64,000 nt of DNA from positions 79,501,322 to 79,565,321 of the forward strand of contig CATQJL010000223.1 in NCBI GenBank assembly GCA_958299035.1, in the 5' to 3' direction. Below the pieces are notes generated by a model. It did not search any database, had not been told where the DNA came from, and worked only from the letters and a program-made list of their open reading frames with translations. Source of the stretch: Cylicocyclus nassatus. Taxonomy: Eukaryota; Nematoda; Chromadorea; Rhabditida; Strongylidae. Within the stretch, counting starts at the first letter, position 1. Each line of letters begins with the position of its first letter. A program made the position numbers and the translations under genes. This document shows, piece after piece, positions 1 to 11,548 of the stretch.

Positions 1-1239
1 AGAAAATGAAATGACGCCAAAACTGGTATTCAGATGGGCAATAGGGAGTTAGGACTATGTATGAAGACTTACGAAAAAGTTATGTGAACTGAAGGGTGGT
101 AGACTTTTTTCGGAGTTAGGTGGTTCAGCCACTTGGACAGCCTACTGAAATGGCTGTGAAAAGAAAAGTCATAAACTTCCCTTCCTTTACATTTTCACGA
201 ATTTAGCATAACTTTGTTCTATATCAAATACCCAACAAAAGTGTTCTTGAATCTCCCCAAATCCCCTCCTCGTCGCCTAATTACAGCCCTCCAAATATTT
301 TGTATGACGGCGGCAAGCCTGCTCAAGCGCAATAGTGCGCGCCGAACACAGCACGCCGAATTCAAAGAATACAAACTTCTTCAATTCTATTTTATCTGTT
401 CAATGTTGTTTTTATGTTTTGCTACATTATTTCCCGTTAATAGCATTTAATCCATTCATGGTTGCGTCATAGGTGATGTCGTAATTTTGTAAAGAAATCT
501 ATGGGGAGTTCGTTTTTGAAAAACTAAAAAACCACCTCATTCCGAGCCCTGTGTTTTCCTCGTGAAAATGGGCAATGAAGCAGAAAAGGCCGCAGCATCG
601 AAATATTGTGGCAACATGGTATTGTCATTCATTACTGCCCTTACGACATGAGCAAGAGCGAAATATGAAAACTTTATAATCGTTCATTCTGAAGTGTAAG
701 TGTGACTGTGAAGGCAGAAAATTGAGACATTAAATTCATTGTTAGTTTGCCTGGAATGCACCCCCTCTCTTCACAGCGTGCTGCGAGAATACGACAAAAA
801 AAGTTCACATTCGATCATTGAGAAAATGCAATCTGTTCTAGGAGATTAGCTTTGTGATCCTGCCATTTGCACTAGGATCTGCAAGCAGCCTATATGTCGC
901 TCAGATACGTAGATGATACTTGAAGAAGACTGGGCGGTTTGGTCATACCAAACTGGAGATATCTGAATGATCAAAAAGTTGGCTCAAAATGCAATTATCA
1001 CTACCCATATTATCATCACTAGCTTCACTTCTGCTTCGCAGAAGTTCACACTGGTTCTACTATCTATACCTTCGTGCTTGCGAAATGATGGTTTTGAAAC
1101 TCACCGCGCAATGCTAGCCATCGCGTATGAATCGTAAACAACTATTTATTTCAAACACTTTTCCATGCACGATCGGTAACTGGGAGAAGAAAACCTTTGT
1201 GTCGAAGAATAAATGCGAAATTGAATCAGTTACCCAATA
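1..1239. other. Stretch without a recognised gene
   Basis: No convincing exon chain or element end was seen. The only local structure noted is a hairpin-like CTTCTGCTTCGCAGAAG near 1,030-1,050, which resembles the CTCTGCGAAGCAGAG hairpins at 24.75 and 24.82 kb. The 78-residue open frame at 214-450 has no recognisable domain and is treated as chance. Confidence 0.5.
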
Positions 1240-1241
1240 TA

Positions 1242-2153
1242 TTAGGCTGTCCAGAAAGTTATGTCCGTTTTTTCATCGCGCACTAAAACTCACGGAACAA
1301 CAATCCATGGACGACCTAGACAACATTTGACTCAAATTACTATCCTCTTTCTTACAGCTATATTTGCTCTCTGATCTACCTTGTCTTTGCAATGTTATCG
1401 CCATTTTTTCGAGCGCTCTAGCAGCAGCGCCAAATCTTTCCTGATTTTTAAAAATATTTATATTGATGCTTTTAAAAAGCGCTGGTAACTGTTATGAAGA
1501 ACAAACCTTTGGCTATATTGTGCACATTTTAGATTACAAGGGCCACGTTTACCAAATCTCTATAATTATCTATTCAATAAAAACCGCGGCTTTTTGATTA
1601 CGTTTACGACGCAAAAGTAAACTTAAGTAAAGTAAAATAAACAAAAGTAAAGTAAACTAAAAATTTTAAAAAACTGCTTTTTAAAGCAAATGGAACTTGG
1701 TTATGTTGCATAAATGATGTTTAATAAGAACATGTTTTGATTTGCAGAAACTTCAAAAGCTTTCATGTTTCTGCTGTAGTTGCCTGCTTCATGACTTTGC
1801 CAAAAATCGAGACCTCCGAAGAAGTAATTATTTGAAGCTAAAAACAGCAGATTAGGAGAATCTAAAAATATAGCCTTGTAGTCCGAGAATTGCTCTATTT
1901 GATCCATACTCAACTCCTTCCGAAACTTTGGAGTGAAATCTTTGAAAATTAGCCTAACTTTGAGCAAGTAAATGACGGATGGAAAATTTTGGCAATTATC
2001 AAAAAAGGCTTACAAGACCTCGGTTTGAAAATGTATCAACGAGGAAGAGAAGGAAGAGCTGCATCGAATGCATGTTGAAACTCATGCAATTGTTTATTGT
2101 GTGTGGTTTAATAGTGGTTTGAAAAAACGGACAAAACTTTCGGGACAACCTAA
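1242..2153. mobile_element. Mariner-like element, non-autonomous or decayed
   Basis: The two ends are inverted repeats: the left begins TTAGGCTGTCCAGAAAGTTA and the inverted right end begins TTAGGTTGTCCCGAAAGTTT. Both continue with a shared TGTCCGTTTTTTCA. A TA dinucleotide flanks each side (1240-1241 and 2154-2155), the target duplication expected of Tc1/mariner elements. TTAGGYTGTCC ends are typical of mariner. The 912 bp interior has no open frame with a recognisable DDE/D transposase; an 88-residue minus-strand frame at 1,701-1,967 is unassigned. Most likely a non-autonomous derivative or a heavily mutated copy. Confidence 0.8.
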
Positions 2154-2450
2154 TATTATGCACTGATAGTCGCTGTAGAGACAATCATAGAGGTGATAGG
2201 GGGAGCAGGGTCCCCTTCAGGTGAAGGGGGTTTCGGCTATCTCGGACCTAGAAAAGTGAAAGGGGTAACTGGCCTTAAGTTGATTGTTGATGTAAGCTTA
2301 CATGTCGAGTGGGACTGGGGGCGAAAAGTAGGAGAATAAGTGGTATAGAGACGTAATATGAAGAATTACTCAGAATTTTTCGAGTGAGACTGATCATCGA
2401 GTTTTCTGATTCAGGGAAGCTCTATATCTTATCAGTCGACATACCATTCG

Positions 2451-2830
2451 AAAGCTTAGGACGTATCGAATCGATGTAGGTGTCTCTTTTTTTCCACCTC
2501 TCCTGTGAATTCGCATATAAGAAGTTTTCACTAGCTGCAGCATCAGCAATTTCTAGGCGATCACTTTGCGCTTCATTTCTAAAAGGAAGAGAAAAGCTAG
2601 AAAAAAGAGATGGTCTACGTTTGCTGGCAAGGTCTTGCTCTGTAATACAGTTAGACAATCAAGTATCTTCATTCATTCTTTACGCAGGAATTTCTTGACA
2701 AAAACACACATTTTTTTAGCTGAAATGCCATGTATCTCGGCGTAGAGGGGAGCTAGAGAAAAAGAGAAGGTCTACGTCGTATCCCTGTTTCGTGAGCTTT
2801 CTAAAGGTATATAGGATGTTGGGTGAAAAA
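2451..2830 (+). repeat. Dispersed repeat, copy 1
   Basis: This stretch shares long runs with 50,895-51,170 in the same orientation: the parts around AAATTCAT, GCTGCARCATCAGC, GGTCTACGT, GCAARGTCTT and the GAGCTTTCT near the end. A weaker internal echo follows at 2,955-3,080, with ATCGACGTAGACCGTCTCTT and ATCAGCCAATTCTTGG. Both candidate frames here (2,422-2,658 and 2,480-2,698) overlap the repeat and are not supported as genes. Ends and superfamily were not determined. Confidence 0.55.
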
Positions 2831-3789
2831 ACTTGCGGCTTTTCAAAAATGAGTTGGAGTTATCTAATACTAACTTGTTCCACCCTGCTCTTGCTTTCTA
2901 TGGGTCGCCGGAGCAAGACTTTTTTGGACTGAAAAAGCTGCTTTGTGCACCAAAACTTTGTATACCATTCGATCGCTAAGAACACGAGAAATCGACGTAG
3001 ACCGTCTCTTTTTTCCTAGCTTCTCTGCGAAGCGAGATGCGAGTTTTATCTACAATATCAGCCAATTCTTGGTAATTATTCTTTCAAACTAAGAAGGTTT
3101 TTTTCGAAGTTTCATATATGACTTGAGAGCTTGAAAAACGAATTATCTGACTGCTCATTTATTGTTATAATTCTCTCTAGTGAAAGGAGATACGTTACGA
3201 TTCTTGTCAGTAAACATGCGTCCATCATTGACTAGTCCAGATTTTCTACTCTCGCTCAATTCTTTCTTGCGACAGTGTGTACTCATTGATACAATGTTAA
3301 TTATTCGAAGAATCAGACGTCCTTTAAAATTCTGAGTGCTTAAACCAATCCCAATTTGAGAGCGATGGGAGGTCTCAAGCACGCGTTTTTTTCAACAAAA
3401 AGACGCTGTTTTGATGCTCTCTTGCAGTCTTGATGTCTGAGAAGAAGATGGCATTCAAACGAAAATTCCCATTGTAATAGCTGTTTTGTTCTGCCGTTAT
3501 GACTTGATCCTAGTCTTAGCCTCAGGTGAAGGGGTCAGCCAGCTGCCGGCCCTAAAGTGAAGGAGATTAGAAAAATTTCTTCACCTATTGCATCTATGGA
3601 GACAATGACTACCGTAAGTTACATCTCTGAGCAAAAACCTCCACAAATTGTTAGGTGAAACCTTGACGAATTGACCATCCACTCAAGCATTCCTTTTTGG
3701 CTCCGATATTGCGTAAAAGTAGACTTTTTGCTCGTTTTTTGGGCTGAAGCCATAGCGTGCGGATTTGCTTGTTATGCAAATCCACGATT

Positions 3790-4055
3790 TTGCAAAAAGT
3801 CCAATTACCGACCCACTATGGCGGGCCAAAAGTTTGTGGACCCGTTTGAGGCACATTTTTCAAAAGATCCATTTATAGGATCGGCTTGGGCTTTTGCACA
3901 GTTTGCGTAGACGCTTATAGGGTGCTATGCCTAAAATTCTAGCTCAAGATCTTTGCTGAAACTCGCTACGAATTTCGTGAGAGACAGACACACATACACA
4001 CAGACACACAGACAAAGAGATGTAACCATTAGCCCGTTATTACTAAGTTATAGAT
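3790..4055 (+). repeat. Dispersed repeat with an inverted copy at 24.1-24.4 kb
   Basis: The segment running through GGATCGGCTTGGGCTTTTGC, GGGTGCTATG, AAAATTCTAGCTCAAG and TTAGCCCGTTATTA is matched in inverted orientation by 24,110-24,370. A CA/ACAC-rich microsatellite lies inside both copies (about 3,990-4,015 here). The next repeat to the right (4,221-6,403) also has its inverted partner next to the 24 kb copy. The two pairs may therefore be parts of one old inverted duplication. Confidence 0.7.
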
Positions 4056-4220
4056 ACTCTAAGTGAGTTTGAAAGGGAAGGAAGGTAAATGGCCACTTAA
4101 TCAGTAATTCAATGGCATTGTGAAGTAATAGGTCTAATGCTCTGAACTTTGCGCCGCACACTAAAAAAGTTGTACAGTAAACTTCAATCTAAACAGGAAA
4201 CGCCAGCTTAAAGGCAGCGG

Positions 4221-6403
4221 CGTACATTCGATAGTCAAGAGACAAGGGCTTGAAAGTGATAGTTGTTTGAGTTCTTGCCCCCTATAAAAAGTGAAAGTTG
4301 TTTCAGAAAAATAGACGAAAATTTAGAGATACAAATTAAATTAGAAAACTTAGAAAATTCATATAAAGCAGAGGTTAGCACATCACCAAATCTGAAACCT
4401 TAACTTGGTGGTTTCCTACGCACTCCTCTTCAGAATTGCCGGTTAAATTGGGTGGCAACAAGAACAAAGTTCTTTTCCAGTCAAAAAAGCGCTGTTTAGC
4501 TGCGGCGTTAGTTGGGAGACCGAAAGAAGAAGAACTTGTCAACAACTGAATTGAACATGTTAAACATGTCTGTAAAGTTGTGTTGCACATCGACGCCAAT
4601 CTGATTTTTGATGCGTCCTTCAATTCACCCCCGCATAGTCATTTCGTACGCTGCGACGTTGTCTGGATTCTTCCGCTCATCATTCTGAGCAAGTATCGTC
4701 CAAGCTGGAAAAAATTCGCTGCAAAACAGAAAGAGAACAAGGTAAAGAAAAACGCACTTTTTTGTATTTTTCACGAGAAAACCGGCATAAGCAAAGAAGT
4801 AAGCTCGGCGACGTTGTCTACATCATAGGCAGAAACAAGACCTATCGAATGCACAAAAAACCAAGAGAAAAAAGTTAAAGTGAAGAAAAAACAAGAGGTT
4901 CTCGAAAACACCGTTTTTCGAGGATTTCTCGTTTAAATCCCAAAAAGAAGTTCCGCGACGTTGTCAGCGTGAAAATAGAGATCAAGAGCTTCAATATGAT
5001 ATATACAGGGTGTCCCAAAAAGATGTGCACACTGTTTGATCTTGAATAACTCTCTTGCTTTCACGTCTTTAGCAGAGCTTGAGGTGCCATTCTTTAAAGC
5101 GAGGTTCAACTTAGATTTGCAGTATGAAGCGAATCATCAGTCGCTCTTCATTACTGTAGGACTACGGTAGGAAATCGAGGAGGATTTTGAGCCATTAAGA
5201 GCGGTGTTTTGCCTCAGAAAGGAAGCCAAACAAGCCAGAAACTCTTGAAATGGGTTAATCGAAGTCGTTGATTCTAAATATGAAAATTGATTCACGATTG
5301 CACTATATTCACTTTTCACTAAATTCACTATATTGCTTTTTTTCACGAGTTATTTTAGATTTAGGGTGACAACCGTTTTTCCAATGTTAGTCAGAAATGT
5401 GATTACGCCGTCAAGAAAGCTCGAAAAACTGGTGGAAAGTTGTGTAGTGAGATCAGCACGCCTGAAAATCTTGCTACACAAATTTTCAGATTTCTTTGAA
5501 ATTATTCTATCACAAGGCGTATTCCACAGTGACGCTGTACGCTGAAAGATCATACCGTAACCCTACAGTAATGAAGAAGGATTGGTGGTTCGCTCCTACT
5601 GTAAATCTAAGTTGAACCTCCCACTATAGAATGGTACCTCAAGATCGGCAAAAGACATGAAAGCAAGAGAGTTATAGATAATCAAACAGTGTGCACATCT
5701 TTTTGGGACACTCTGTAGATTATCAAAATTGGGCTCCGAACAACGAAGAAAAGGGTATCAGAGCCAAATGCCCCGCTCCCCGCATTTGAGGTAGCGAGGT
5801 AGCGCGCAGCGCGCGGAGACACAGACGAGCAGCGGAGACAGACCAGAGCCAACGCGGCATTTGGCTCTGGTCGTGAATCTTCGCAGGGTCTCAACGAAAC
5901 CCTGCAAAATTATATATCGTTGTGATCCTCATGAGACGGCCAGGAGCACTGACAACGTCGCGGGTCTTGAAAATCACTCCATAACGAGATAGACCAGCAT
6001 TCATATGGCGACTCTTTGCGCAAGATTTGAGCGCAGTTTTTCGTTTTTATTGAACTCTAGCGGCTTTAATGAACTTCCAACATTCAACCGCAGTTCAGAG
6101 GAAGGTTAATTGAGAAATTTTGCCCCAGTTTTTGATAGAATTTTTAAATTAAAATCTTCTTCTCAACAAAAAAGGCCATAAAAACGCAATCCTTCGGTTT
6201 TTTTTTGAGTTTCTTTTGAATGTCACTGCTAATTTGCCTCATTTAAATTTATCCCTATACAATTATGTCATTAGTTATGTCATAATTTCCGGGGCTTCGC
6301 CCGGATGACTTCTGTACTTCTCCCCTGGTGAAGGTTGTGTTCTATCATGACGCCCAAAGTGAAGGTTACCAGAGTACATGGCTCTATGTATCGAAGGTAT
6401 GCG
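4221..6403 (+). mobile_element. Interspersed DNA-element-like repeat, copy A, interrupted by a MITE
   Basis: Apart from the MITE at 5,006-5,715, this segment matches 21,862-23,188 in inverted orientation over most of its length. Shared blocks include GATTTTTGATGCGTCC, GACGTTGTC, GAGCCAAATGCCCC, CTGGTCTATCTCG and the CCGGGGCTTCGCCCGG-like stem. The outer ends of both copies carry an inverted motif close to GCATACCTTCGATA, so it looks like a DNA transposon with degenerate terminal repeats. The interior has palindromic GC-rich patches (5,770-5,870) and no coding frame of note. Superfamily unknown. Confidence 0.65.
5006..5715. mobile_element. Tc1/mariner-like MITE nested in repeat A
   Basis: The left end CAGGGTGTCCCAAAAAGATG is matched by the inverted right end CAGAGTGTCCCAAAAAGATG. 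The inverted repeat continues for roughly 165 bp (through GTTCAACTTAGATTT and TTCATTACTGTAGG). TA flanks both sides (5004-5005 and 5716-5717). The related repeat at 21.9-23.2 kb lacks this insert: its sequence runs ATGATATATAGCTTGCTAAA where copy A is split, giving an empty-site comparison. The 710 bp is non-coding. A half element of the same family lies at 10,560-10,670. Confidence 0.88.
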
Positions 6404-6415
6404 GCAGACAGCCGC

Positions 6416-6850
6416 AGGCAGCGGCTCGGCAGATTTTCGACTTTGGGGTTCTGGCAGATTTAAGGCTATTCCGGCCCCCTGAATCACGATATAAACTCCT
6501 CTTAGCGCGAAAATGGGGAAAACCCCGTCTTTTGAAACCCGCTCAAGACGGGCGCGGACGAGTGAGCCGTTTTCCTCTGCCGTCAGCGACGCAGAGTAAG
6601 GAGGTAGAGAGCGCTAGAACAATTCTGCCCTACGAAGCTAAGAGCGACGGCGCGTTTTCTAGCGGAGAACATACTCGTCCGCACCAGGTGTTAGGGGAGC
6701 GAAAGAAGGAAGGGAAGCGGAGCTTGGCTCGCCCCCTGACTTGCAGAATTCACATTTTCAGCCCGGAGTCGCTCTTTTGGTTCACTTAAAGGGCCTCCTA
6801 TCCATCTATGTCAAATTCTGGGGTAGGTCTATTCTGCCGAGCCGCTGCCT
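6416..6850. mobile_element. MITE with AGGCAGCGGCTCGGCAGA ends
   Basis: The left end AGGCAGCGGCTCGGCAGA recurs inverted at the right end, and the same ends bound the palindrome at 42,017-42,408. No clean target duplication is visible here. The element starts directly after repeat A ends. A 153-residue open frame (6,328-6,789) spans the boundary and is a by-product of GC-rich repeat sequence. Confidence 0.7.
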
Positions 6851-6859
6851 CTAAGGATG

Positions 6860-7500
6860 CGAACTGAAATGAGCCGTATACTGTGAGATGCGTCCTGATG
6901 GGCTGATTCCTTTTCTATTTATCTTACCTGAGATGCCCTTCTCTGGAAGTAATGAGCGTTTAAATGTTCAAATTTGGTAAACAATTAGCGATGAACCTTC
7001 AAGAATTCTGTTCAAACTTGTTTTTGTTTTCGCAAAACATTAGATGCTAACAAACATATGCTTTGATATTGAGCGAAAGCATTCAAAGATGACTATAAAC
7101 TATTAGATATCGTGCAGAGTTCATAATAAAAACCATGTGTTGTACTTCGAATTGTGGGTCGGGTCGCGTGTGCTTCCCTTCCGAAGCATCATGCAGTTCA
7201 CAATGTTCAAACATGTGACAATGCATGAAGCAGAAAGGATGCACACAAACAAAATCTTGCAGTAAAAGTAATCAAAGTGGGATGAGAAAACCATTCATAT
7301 AATTACTCAAGAAATTCAAACCACGTTTCTAGAAACAAACCTGATTGATACGATCACGATAATAGGCCGTAGAATAGCAAAATGCAGCAAATAGCAGCTT
7401 TACAGAATTGGGATTGGATAAGCTGAGGATAATCCCTGCGTTCAGATCTGAATGCGGTAGTCTTCAGCGCAACTCGAGGTGCGCTGAAAACTTTCGAAAA
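6860..7500. other. Stretch without a recognised gene
   Basis: AT-rich sequence with no exon-like structure or element end recognised. The last 60 bases before 7,500 have short similarity to the right flank of the following MITE (AGTCTTC.GCG), possibly part of its outer arms. Confidence 0.4.
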
Positions 7501-7502
7501 TA

Positions 7503-8966
7503 CTCAGACATTCGCGGTTGACGACCGCCGGTGAAACGGAGTTCGACTCATTGGAAACATGCAGAACGCCTCCGTTTCGGTCGGGACAATCCGGCTATTG
7601 GTTCGAGACAAGACTGCCGGAGAACGGCGGTCAGACAGTTTTCACCTGCGTTTGGCTCGGGATTTGCCTGCAGCACATGTTCGGGTCGAACGCAGGTGAA
7701 ACGCCGGTGAAATGCAGGAGTCCCGAACCGACCATGGGGCATGGAATTAGCCGTAGAGCGCACTTGATATTAATCAAATTTCCGGCATACATTGTATACT
7801 ATGTAAACAACAGAGGCTGAATCGACAGAGATTTATTCATCTCAGGTTAACTCAAAGACAAAACCATAACAAATGATAAGAAAACTCGTAACAACAAAAT
7901 CGCAGCAGCAAAATTATACATTCCTGAGCAAAAAGAGAAAAATCTACTCTCAAAAACAGAATCGCAACAAGAAAATCATACATCTGTGAGCAAAACCACA
8001 AAAAAGGAATCAATCTTCTTCAGATGAGTCCCGGACTTCCGTTTTCTCGATTGTCGTCCCTTCTTGCGTCGTTATTACTCTTTTTTTCTGAAATTGAAAA
8101 AAAAACGAATGATATCCCAGCTCTGAATAGAGAAACTTACCTTGGGCGGCATGAGCGTCAGGCGTGCTGCATCGAATTCATATTGGCGAATGTCGGCTCT
8201 GAAAACAAACGCGGACGTTAGCACCCTCCACAGGAATTTTTTACACCCACCCGGGCGAGACCAGAGTGAGATAAAGCATGAAAAACTTACAATGCTCTGC
8301 AGATGGCCGCGCGTGCATGCGTACTCCAGTTTGTTCGCGCTTCTGATAGCGCATCGAACCTTTTTCTTCTTTGAGACTCGGTTTCGTTCAAATCAGCCCA
8401 GTACCTGAAACGGCAATAGATATCTTCTGTCGTTTACATGGTAAAAACTTCCCTCCGTGAATTCTAGCACAATCTGCGGGTGGTAAAAGGAGTTCATCGC
8501 CGGACAATTTCAGTGCATCAAGGACGGAATCTGAAGTTCAGCAATAGACAAGCATCTTCTTCTTTGGTTATACACAGGTTCTAACCGAAAACCATATTCT
8601 GTTGAGATGAATGAGACGTAGTGAATTGCGTTAGAAATACTGAGGAAACAAAAACCAAAAAACGACGTGTTACAAGTGGTAATTATAGGATATACGTAAT
8701 ACGGAGAAGCCGGCTATCGTTACTGCATGCAGAAATGAAAATGAGCTTGATCGCGAATGATGGCGTCCCTCCGATACCTGTCGGCACTTGTCAAGCACGT
8801 CCGGTTAAACCCGAACGACTCACAAGGCCGATCGATTTTATTGATACACGTCAATAATCCCGACGTAATTGCCGGTGTAGTCGGGACAACGGCAGGACAC
8901 AACTTTGTCCCGAAACAAACCGAAAGTGGGCGGATCTCCGGCGGTCGTCAGCCGCGAATGTCTGAG
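7503..8966. mobile_element. DNA element with CTCAGACATTCGCGG inverted ends
   Basis: CTCAGACATTCGCGG followed by TGACGACCGCCGG occurs at 7,503 and, inverted, ends at 8,966. TA flanks both sides, consistent with a 2-bp target duplication. GC-rich arms at each end (7,500-7,760 and 8,740-8,966) enclose AT-rich sequence. No transposase frame is recognisable, so this is probably non-autonomous. It is the largest of six elements in the window with CTCAGACA-type ends. The 100- and 71-residue frames within the left arm are artefacts of its GC-rich repeats. Confidence 0.65.
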
Positions 8967-8993
8967 TAAAGCGTTCGCAGAAGACTCGTCCGC

Positions 8994-10385
8994 AATTTAT
9001 TTATTTACGTAAACAGTCGATTCCAAAAAAAAAGATCACACAACATAAGTACAGTTTGGACTCAAATAACCGACATAAAAAATCTTGCTGCCTTTTGAAA
9101 AGTAATGTGCATCCCATTGTTTAAATGCCAGCGAGCTTGCGGGCAAAAGCTAGCTGACTTAGCCCTCAAAAAAAGAATCTCTTTTCAAATAAGCGGCAGG
9201 ATCAGGACAATAAGGAAAATGATTCGCCATAAACAAAAATTTTTTTGTGCAAAAAAGACATAAACTATCAATAAAAAAATACACAGAGGAGAAGAATACA
9301 TAGATAAAAAATACAGAGGTGCTGAATGGTAATTTTGGCGTTTTGAAATAGCTGGCCGAAGGTCAGTAATAGTGATCCAATAAAGCGTTTTTTACACCGT
9401 TCTGTAAAAAAATGTTGTTAGAAGAATCCTTTAGATTTCAAGGTTTTTTGAACTTCTCTGTTAAACACAAATGTCGATGAAGCTTTAATCGCCGTTACTG
9501 GAAGCTTGTTCCATGTGTTGATTATGCGTATCGGAAAAGAGTCATGAAATTGCTGTGTTTGCACCTTTCCTATGATAAACCTGAAGTTATGTCCTCTAGT
9601 TATAGCATTAAAGTTGGATAGTACGAAAAAATCGTGCATCGTGAGATAGATTCTTTTATTCATAATCTTGTAGACGAGATTTTGATCATAAATTGTTCTT
9701 CTGAGTCTCAAAGAGGTAGTGGCAAGTATAGAAAGTCTTGATTTGTATGACACATGGAAATGCCCAGCTCTTGCAAATATTCGTGCAGTGAATGACTTCT
9801 GCACTCTTTCTAAGGCATCAATTGCATTTCTCTTAGTTGGAGACCACAAAGGTGTACAGTATTCTAGCATAGGACGGACGTAAATGACAAAAAGCTTGAA
9901 GAGAGTTTGGATTTTCGTCGTTCTAAAGGCACGTAATATGTAGTTACATCGAGCATGGGCATTTCTTGTAATTTCATTTATATAGTCGTCAAAGTTGAGG
10001 TTGTCAGAATAGGTAATGCCAAGGTCTTTTATGGAGTTTGTCACTCGAATCTTTTGACCTCCTATGTAATAAGTGCACGGTCGTGGATGTTTAGCTCCAA
10101 TAAGCATGATATGTGTTTTCTCGACTGAAATGTCAAGGTCCCACTTCTCAGACCATTCTACCACCGCATCTAAAGCTTTTTGCATCAGCCGAGGGGAATT
10201 GCAGCAGTATAGTTTGGTATCATCTGCATAAATAGAACAGGTGATACCATCAGGAAGAGCTAATGGTAGATCATTTATGTACAGCAAAAACATGAGAGGC
10301 CCTAAGCAGGTCCCTTGAGGAACTCCGCTGCTTGTTTGATACGTAGAAGACAAGGATTTATTGACTATGACTTGTTGAGTACGAT
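8994..10385 (-). mobile_element. 5'-truncated CR1-like LINE
   Basis: The body on the minus strand holds the 3' half of a reverse transcriptase gene (9,418-10,385), about 400 bp of 3' untranslated sequence, and a short tail of AAAT-type repeats at 8,994-9,010, as CR1-like elements tend to have. The 5' end is cut within the reverse transcriptase at about 10,385, where a 21-22 bp tandem repeat starts. Truncation of this kind is expected from incomplete target-primed reverse transcription. Compared with the LINE at 25-29.5 kb, this copy is shorter but has an unbroken frame. Confidence 0.8.
9418..10385 (-). pseudogene. Reverse transcriptase C-terminal part, truncated LINE ORF2
   Basis: The 311-residue frame from 10,353 has SSGVPQGTCLGPLMFLLYIN (motif 4), then CSIYADDTKLY with the YADD catalytic pair, then the thumb and C-terminal region ending near SKGFF. 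In CR1/Jockey-type LINEs this is the palm-to-C-terminal part of ORF2. The endonuclease and the first reverse transcriptase motifs, including the first catalytic aspartate, are missing. The frame is open upstream of the first Met and runs into the tandem repeat at 10,374, so the Met is not a true start. It cannot be an active enzyme alone. No stop or frameshift is seen, which suggests a fairly recent insertion. Confidence 0.85.
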
Positions 10386-10459
10386 TTGATAGAAGTTGAG
10401 TACGATTTGATAGAATGTTGAGTACGATTTGATAGAATGTTGAGTACGATTTGATAGAG
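10374..10459. repeat. Four-copy 21-22 bp tandem repeat at LINE breakpoint
   Basis: The unit GTTGAGTACGATTTGATAGA (plus one or two bases) occurs four times. On the minus strand the copy next to the LINE encodes LSNRTQ and runs in frame into the reverse transcriptase (QVIVNKS follows). The repeat therefore looks like an amplified piece of the LINE itself at its 5' truncation point. Confidence 0.85.
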
Positions 10460-10559
10460 CTAATGGCCGCAGCGCAGGCGCCCGCGTCCTACTTGCGGGG
10501 TTATTGTAGTAGACGGTGGGTTCAGAAGGGCCGTCGCCCGGTAATCCGCTCCATACCAT

Positions 10560-10670
10560 AAATCTAAGTTGAAGCCAGCTGTACGAGATCGTACCTGAGG
10601 TTCCTCGAAAGACTTCATTACGAGAGAATTATTAACGATCAAATAGTAAGCACATTTTTTGGACACCCTG
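10560..10670 (-). mobile_element. Half of a Tc1/mariner-like MITE
   Basis: Read from 10,670 leftwards, the sequence begins CAGGGTGTCCAAAAAATGTG and ends with AACTTAGATTT. This matches the terminal repeat of the 5,006-5,715 MITE for about 110 bp. TA follows at 10,671-10,672. The other half is absent: the sequence switches to GC-rich repeat (GGGTTCAGAAGGGCCGTCGC) to the left. Confidence 0.75.
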
Positions 10671-10679
10671 TATAAGAAG

Positions 10680-11540
10680 ATCAACTGCAATGCACACAAG
10701 CATAATAATCTCCATAAGGCTCGTCAATGGCTTCGAATACATCAGGCTCTATTTCCATGAAAAGAGAAACTGATTGTTTTCGATTTTATTTAATGTTTCG
10801 GGTAACTTTATTCAAACACGTCAAAGCGAGCAGAACCATTCTGAGGTGTATCCCAAGTAAAAGTAATTGCCAGGTAGCGCTTATGTGCTGATTTGTAGGT
10901 CTCGTTTGAATCAGTGCTTTAGTGTCAAAAAGTTTAAACGAGAAACTGTCTCTTGTCTGAAAAGAAAGCAACTTTGTGAAGACGTTGCAAGCTCTTGCCT
11001 ATCTTCAAATATGGGCTCTAGTAGATTCAACATGGGAACAAATCAATACACAAATTGTTCAAAGTTGTTTGCGTTATCAAACAGATTCAGCAAAATGAAA
11101 CTAAATTCATACAAGTGCATATTTTTTTGAAAACAATGATATAAAACAAGTGCAACCGGAGCTATCTGAAGCTGGGCTCCCGTCACTCTGTTTCAACCCT
11201 TTAATATCTCTTGTAGAGCAAGCGAGACAGTGCGAGTTTTTGCTAACCGGACAATCTTGTTTTGACCTCAATCCTGAGGCACAGCTGAATTTGACTATTC
11301 CGCCAAAACAATTTTTCTCCACAGTTTTCTTAGTAGGAGAAAAACTCTGTCAGTGACCAGGTTGAATAGCTTGACCGGGAAGGAGAAAGAAAAACTGTGA
11401 TATTGCACAAAAATATTTCAATATTTGGTTCCCCCATAAGATATGTTCAGGCAGACATCAAGTTTGACTCGGGATGAAAACCGGATGTGCAAACAGAGCC
11501 TAGCTCGGAATGTGGTGACTCGAGGGTTACGTGCCAGTTA
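10680..11540. other. Stretch without a confident gene; right part belongs to a duplicated segment
   Basis: From about 11,360 the sequence is weakly similar to 39,380-39,420, and from 11,426 to 40,554 and beyond (GTTCAGGCAGACATC versus ATTCAGGCACACATC; GTGCCAGTTA in both). It therefore belongs to the duplicated region that includes the membrane-protein gene at 12.8-13.4 kb. Open frames at 10,867, 11,107 and 11,150 have no recognisable family. Confidence 0.5.
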
Positions 11541-11548
11541 CTAACAAT

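Noticed and set aside
6328..6789. 153-residue plus-strand frame
   Set aside because: Starts in repeat A and runs through a MITE; no domain, GC-rich repeat sequence.
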